Source of the DNA: Deltaproteobacteria bacterium
GTDB lineage: Bacteria; Desulfobacterota; JAFDIG01
Direction of reading: 5' to 3'
Length of the DNA: 14,777 nucleotides
Assembly: GCA_019308145.1 (NCBI GenBank)
Contig: JAFDIG010000033.1
Coordinates: 1 to 14,777 of the forward strand
Part shown: piece by piece, positions 14,507 through 14,777 of the stretch
Numbering within the stretch: the stretch's first letter is position 1
Layout: each line of letters begins with the position of its first letter
Translations under genes and position numbers: made by a program
Notes under the pieces: model-generated
Told to the model about the DNA's origin: nothing
The model's input: only the letters and a program-made list of their open reading frames with translations
Database searches by the model: none

Positions 14507-14777
14507 TATTCAATCCATTCATTATATAATCTCTTAAACTCCTTAACCAACTCCTCCCTCTCATTTTTTGGCGTTACAAAGGAGATGCGGCGGATAGGGA
14601 AATTAACTAAAACTTCTTTATCAATTTGTAACTGATTGCCTTGTCTTTTTTGTTGAAAAAACCAAAAGTGAGAAACGTAGGAGTTTAGAACAGCACTTAT
14701 AAAGAATGGAGAATATTCCTTGTGAACAAATAGTCTAATAATAAAGACAGATTGATCAATGTAGTAAGGATCAGATA
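14506..14777 (-). CDS. Target-recognition segment of a split Eco57I/type IIG-like restriction-modification enzyme, 5' end outside window
   Basis: About 89 codons, open to the window edge on the minus strand and ending in TAG at 14508-14506. The protein reads YYIDQSVFIIRL, then SPFFISAVLNSYVSHFWFF, then QLQIDKEVLVNFPIRRISF and TPKNEREELVKEFKRLYNE. This is the TaqI-like C-terminal recognition domain and following linker of Eco57I-class enzymes, which combine adenine methylation and often cleavage in one chain. In relatives the RLYxE segment is followed by about 10-15 residues and then the ILSFxEKRL block, which here begins the fragment at 13567. The stop codon straddles the end of a repeat copy and appears to result from the insertion. 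The missing upstream part should hold the methyltransferase NPPY motif. Confidence 0.75.
   Translation of the reverse strand, partial: SDPYYIDQSVFIIRLFVHKEYSPFFISAVLNSYVSHFWFFQQKRQGNQLQIDKEVLVNFPIRRISFVTPKNEREELVKEFKRLYNEWIE

Noticed and set aside
13561..14523. AATGAAT at both edges of the insertion as a target-site duplication
   Set aside because: The heptamer occurs at both sides, but in different reading frames, and joining the pieces through it gives a stop codon, so it does not restore the gene; chance in AT-rich DNA is likely.
1..14777. CRISPR array, rRNA or integrase
   Set aside because: No regularly spaced short repeats, rRNA sequence or recombinase/transposase gene was found on either strand.

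Overview
The window is AT-rich DNA from a bacterium. The TRAP transporter with an exported binding protein, the short intergenic gaps with ATGA-type overlaps, and the Shine-Dalgarno sequences all suggest a Gram-negative, probably anaerobic or microaerophilic proteobacterium-like lineage such as Desulfobacterota. That placement is inferred from gene content only; no marker gene is present.

Layout. (1) 1-1050: the 3' part of an FAD/NAD(P)-dependent pyridine-nucleotide oxidoreductase, cut by the window edge. (2) 1051-1824: a long non-coding stretch with small hairpins, a degenerate copy of a repeat family and a near-consensus sigma-70 promoter (TTGACA-17-TATATT). (3) 1825-12890: a long run of plus-strand genes. 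It encodes a SucCD-type acyl-CoA synthetase, an acetyl-CoA hydrolase/CoA-transferase family protein, the two HyuA/HyuB (hydantoinase/oxoprolinase/ketone-carboxylase) subunits, a complete TRAP transporter (DctP, DctQ, DctM) and a stand-alone V4R ligand-binding protein. (4) 12971-14777: a minus-strand accessory region. Here an Eco57I/type IIG-like restriction-modification gene appears to be split by a block of about 0.94 kb that carries a HEPN-MNT gene pair between two same-orientation copies of the intergenic repeat.

How the genes may work together. The TRAP system would import an organic acid. HyuAB would use ATP to open a lactam-like ring or carboxylate a ketone. The SucCD-type synthetase and the CoA-transferase homologue would handle the CoA thioester chemistry. 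The substrate cannot be read from the sequence. Several residues that are nearly invariant in textbook relatives differ here: the C-terminal glycine loops of SucC, the Cys of the SucD GPNCPG motif, and the catalytic Glu of the CoA-transferase. The locus may therefore act on something other than succinate and acetate.

The clearest structural finding is the split restriction-modification gene. The upstream piece stops exactly where a repeat copy begins, and the downstream piece resumes just beyond the other repeat copy with little apparent loss of coding sequence. A second, smaller event is an exact 43-bp tandem duplication that rewrites the last codons of the V4R gene.
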